From: Myxococcota bacterium
Lineage (GTDB): Bacteria; Myxococcota_A; UBA9160; UBA4427
Direction: 5' to 3'
DNA: 35,954 nucleotides
NCBI GenBank assembly: GCA_028284295.1
Contig: JANQSB010000004.1
Coordinates: 1-35,954 of the forward strand
In this document: piece after piece, positions 35,105 through 35,954 of the stretch
Layout: every line of letters starts with the position of its first letter
Position numbering within the stretch: the first letter of the stretch is position 1
Made by a program: the position numbers and the translations under genes
Notes under the pieces: model-generated
What the model saw: only the letters and a program-made list of their open reading frames with translations
Told to the model about the DNA's origin: nothing
Database searches by the model: none

Positions 35105-35954
35105 CTAGGAGCCCAGGAGCTCGGGCGTGAGCACTCCTCCCTCCAGCAGTCGCTCGCGAACGCGCGCCTCGATCCGGGCGTCTTCCTCGCGCTTCTCCGG
35201 CGACCTCCGCTCGAGGGAGCGAAGCGGCATCTGCATCCGCGCGTTGCTGGCGAGCTCGTCGCGGTTGCGATCCAGGAAGCTCCAGTAGAGAGACGTGATC
35301 GGGCAGTCGCGCTTCGGGGAGAAGCGACAGCTGCCGCAGGCGTCGGACATCCGATGGATGTACGCGGCACCGGAGACGTAGGGCTTCGTGGTGAAGAGAT
35401 TGCCGAGTGCGAAGGTGCCCATGCCCAGCACGTTCGGCTCGACCACCCAGTCGAAGGCGTCGACGAAGGCTACGTGGAACCAGTCGCTGAGCTCGCGCGG
35501 TGACACGCCGAGCAGGGTGGCGATGTTCGCGAGCACCATCAGCCGATTGATGTGGTGGGTGTAGCCGGTCTCCCAGACGTCCCGGACGGCGGCGTCCAGA
35601 CACGCGAGGCCCGACGGCGTGCCCCAGAACGCCTCCGGCAGGGGCACGTCCGCCTCGAGCCGGGCGGGAGTCGCGCCTCCGTCGATCCGGGCCGGAACCC
35701 GACCCGCCCGCCAGCTCCGGCCGGCCCAACGCTCGAAGCCGCCCGTGCCGGGCCGGCGGGCCACGTCGGAGGCTGCGCCACCGGGAAGACGACGGAAGCC
35801 GTCCGTCGCCTCGTGCACGTGGTGCACGAACTCGCGCCAGCCGAGCACCTGTCGGACGAAGCCCTCCTGGCTCGCCAGGGGAAGCGTCATCGCCTCGACG
35901 TCCGAAACGACGCGGGCCGGCAGCAGCCGGCCGAGGTTGAGGAGCGGGGAGACG
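35105..35954 (-). CDS. Iron-sulfur cryptochrome/photolyase (PhrB/FeS-BCP class), N-terminal part outside window
   Basis: The frame is open to the window edge and 282 C-terminal residues are visible. The start lies to the right. Landmarks are VSPLLNLGRLLP, then EGFVRQVLGWREFV, ETGYTHHINRLMVLANIATL and VEPNVLGMGTFA, the FAD-binding helical domain of photolyase-related proteins. Four cysteines are placed as the 4Fe-4S ligands of this class: one in GLACLDAA and three in ACGSC...RDC just before PITSLYWSFLDRNRDELASN. These enzymes use FAD, a lumazine-type antenna and an iron-sulfur cluster to repair (6-4) DNA lesions by light. A signalling role is also known in the family. It belongs with the SDR and MerR genes as a light-response cluster. 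Confidence 0.93.
   Translation of the reverse strand, partial: VSPLLNLGRLLPARVVSDVEAMTLPLASQEGFVRQVLGWREFVHHVHEATDGFRRLPGGAASDVARRPGTGGFERWAGRSWRAGRVPARIDGGATPARLEADVPLPEAFWGTPSGLACLDAAVRDVWETGYTHHINRLMVLANIATLLGVSPRELSDWFHVAFVDAFDWVVEPNVLGMGTFALGNLFTTKPYVSGAAYIHRMSDACGSCRFSPKRDCPITSLYWSFLDRNRDELASNARMQMPLRSLERRSPEKREEDARIEARVRERLLEGGVLTPELLGS

Overview
The window is very G+C-rich DNA with strong third-position G/C bias, dense gene packing, many GTG/TTG starts and many 4-base stop/start overlaps. Surface-repeat proteins, an RHS protein, two PEP-CTERM-like sorting signals, lipoproteins and a two-component/c-di-GMP module point to a Gram-negative, probably environmental bacterium of the Pseudomonadota/Myxococcota ("deltaproteobacterial") type. 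The exact lineage cannot be fixed from the sequence alone. No rRNA, tRNA, insertion sequence, phage or CRISPR was seen. || Region 1 (1-8011): a giant cadherin/VCBS-like repeat protein (5' part outside the window) ends in a hydrophobic anchor. It overlaps (GTGA) a membrane hybrid histidine kinase, which overlaps (ATGA) a REC-GGDEF-EAL response regulator. The three form a translationally coupled chain from surface protein to phosphorelay to c-di-GMP hydrolysis. || Region 2 (8067-12457): a DUF3080-like lipoprotein, a shikimate-kinase-fold protein with a broken P-loop and an exported TatT-like helical-repeat protein overlap as one operon. A TPR-like protein of unknown role follows. || Region 3 (12552-16961): a 1469-aa RHS/YD-repeat protein whose N-terminus looks like a complete mini-protein (signal peptide, one YD-repeat pair, PEP-CTERM anchor) fused ahead of a second signal peptide. 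It converges with pssA (phosphatidylserine synthase), the two stop codons sharing one CTAG. || Region 4 (17794-25584): an acyl-CoA-dehydrogenase-fold flavoprotein diverges from a DJ-1/AraC regulator across a symmetric promoter region. Then come a lipocalin, an EF-hand protein, an alpha/beta-hydrolase lipoprotein, a LamG PEP-CTERM protein and a large lipoprotein. || Region 5 (25767-31416): sucA-sucB-lpd, a complete 2-oxoglutarate dehydrogenase complex. The E2 carries an extra half E3-binding domain. || Region 6 (31485-35954): a DUF1295 membrane enzyme, two tiny membrane proteins, an AT-rich operator island, a MerR regulator, an SDR and an iron-sulfur cryptochrome/photolyase that runs off the window. 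The content resembles the light/singlet-oxygen-responsive LitR/photolyase clusters known in other Proteobacteria; lipocalin and DUF1295 genes are frequent members of those clusters.
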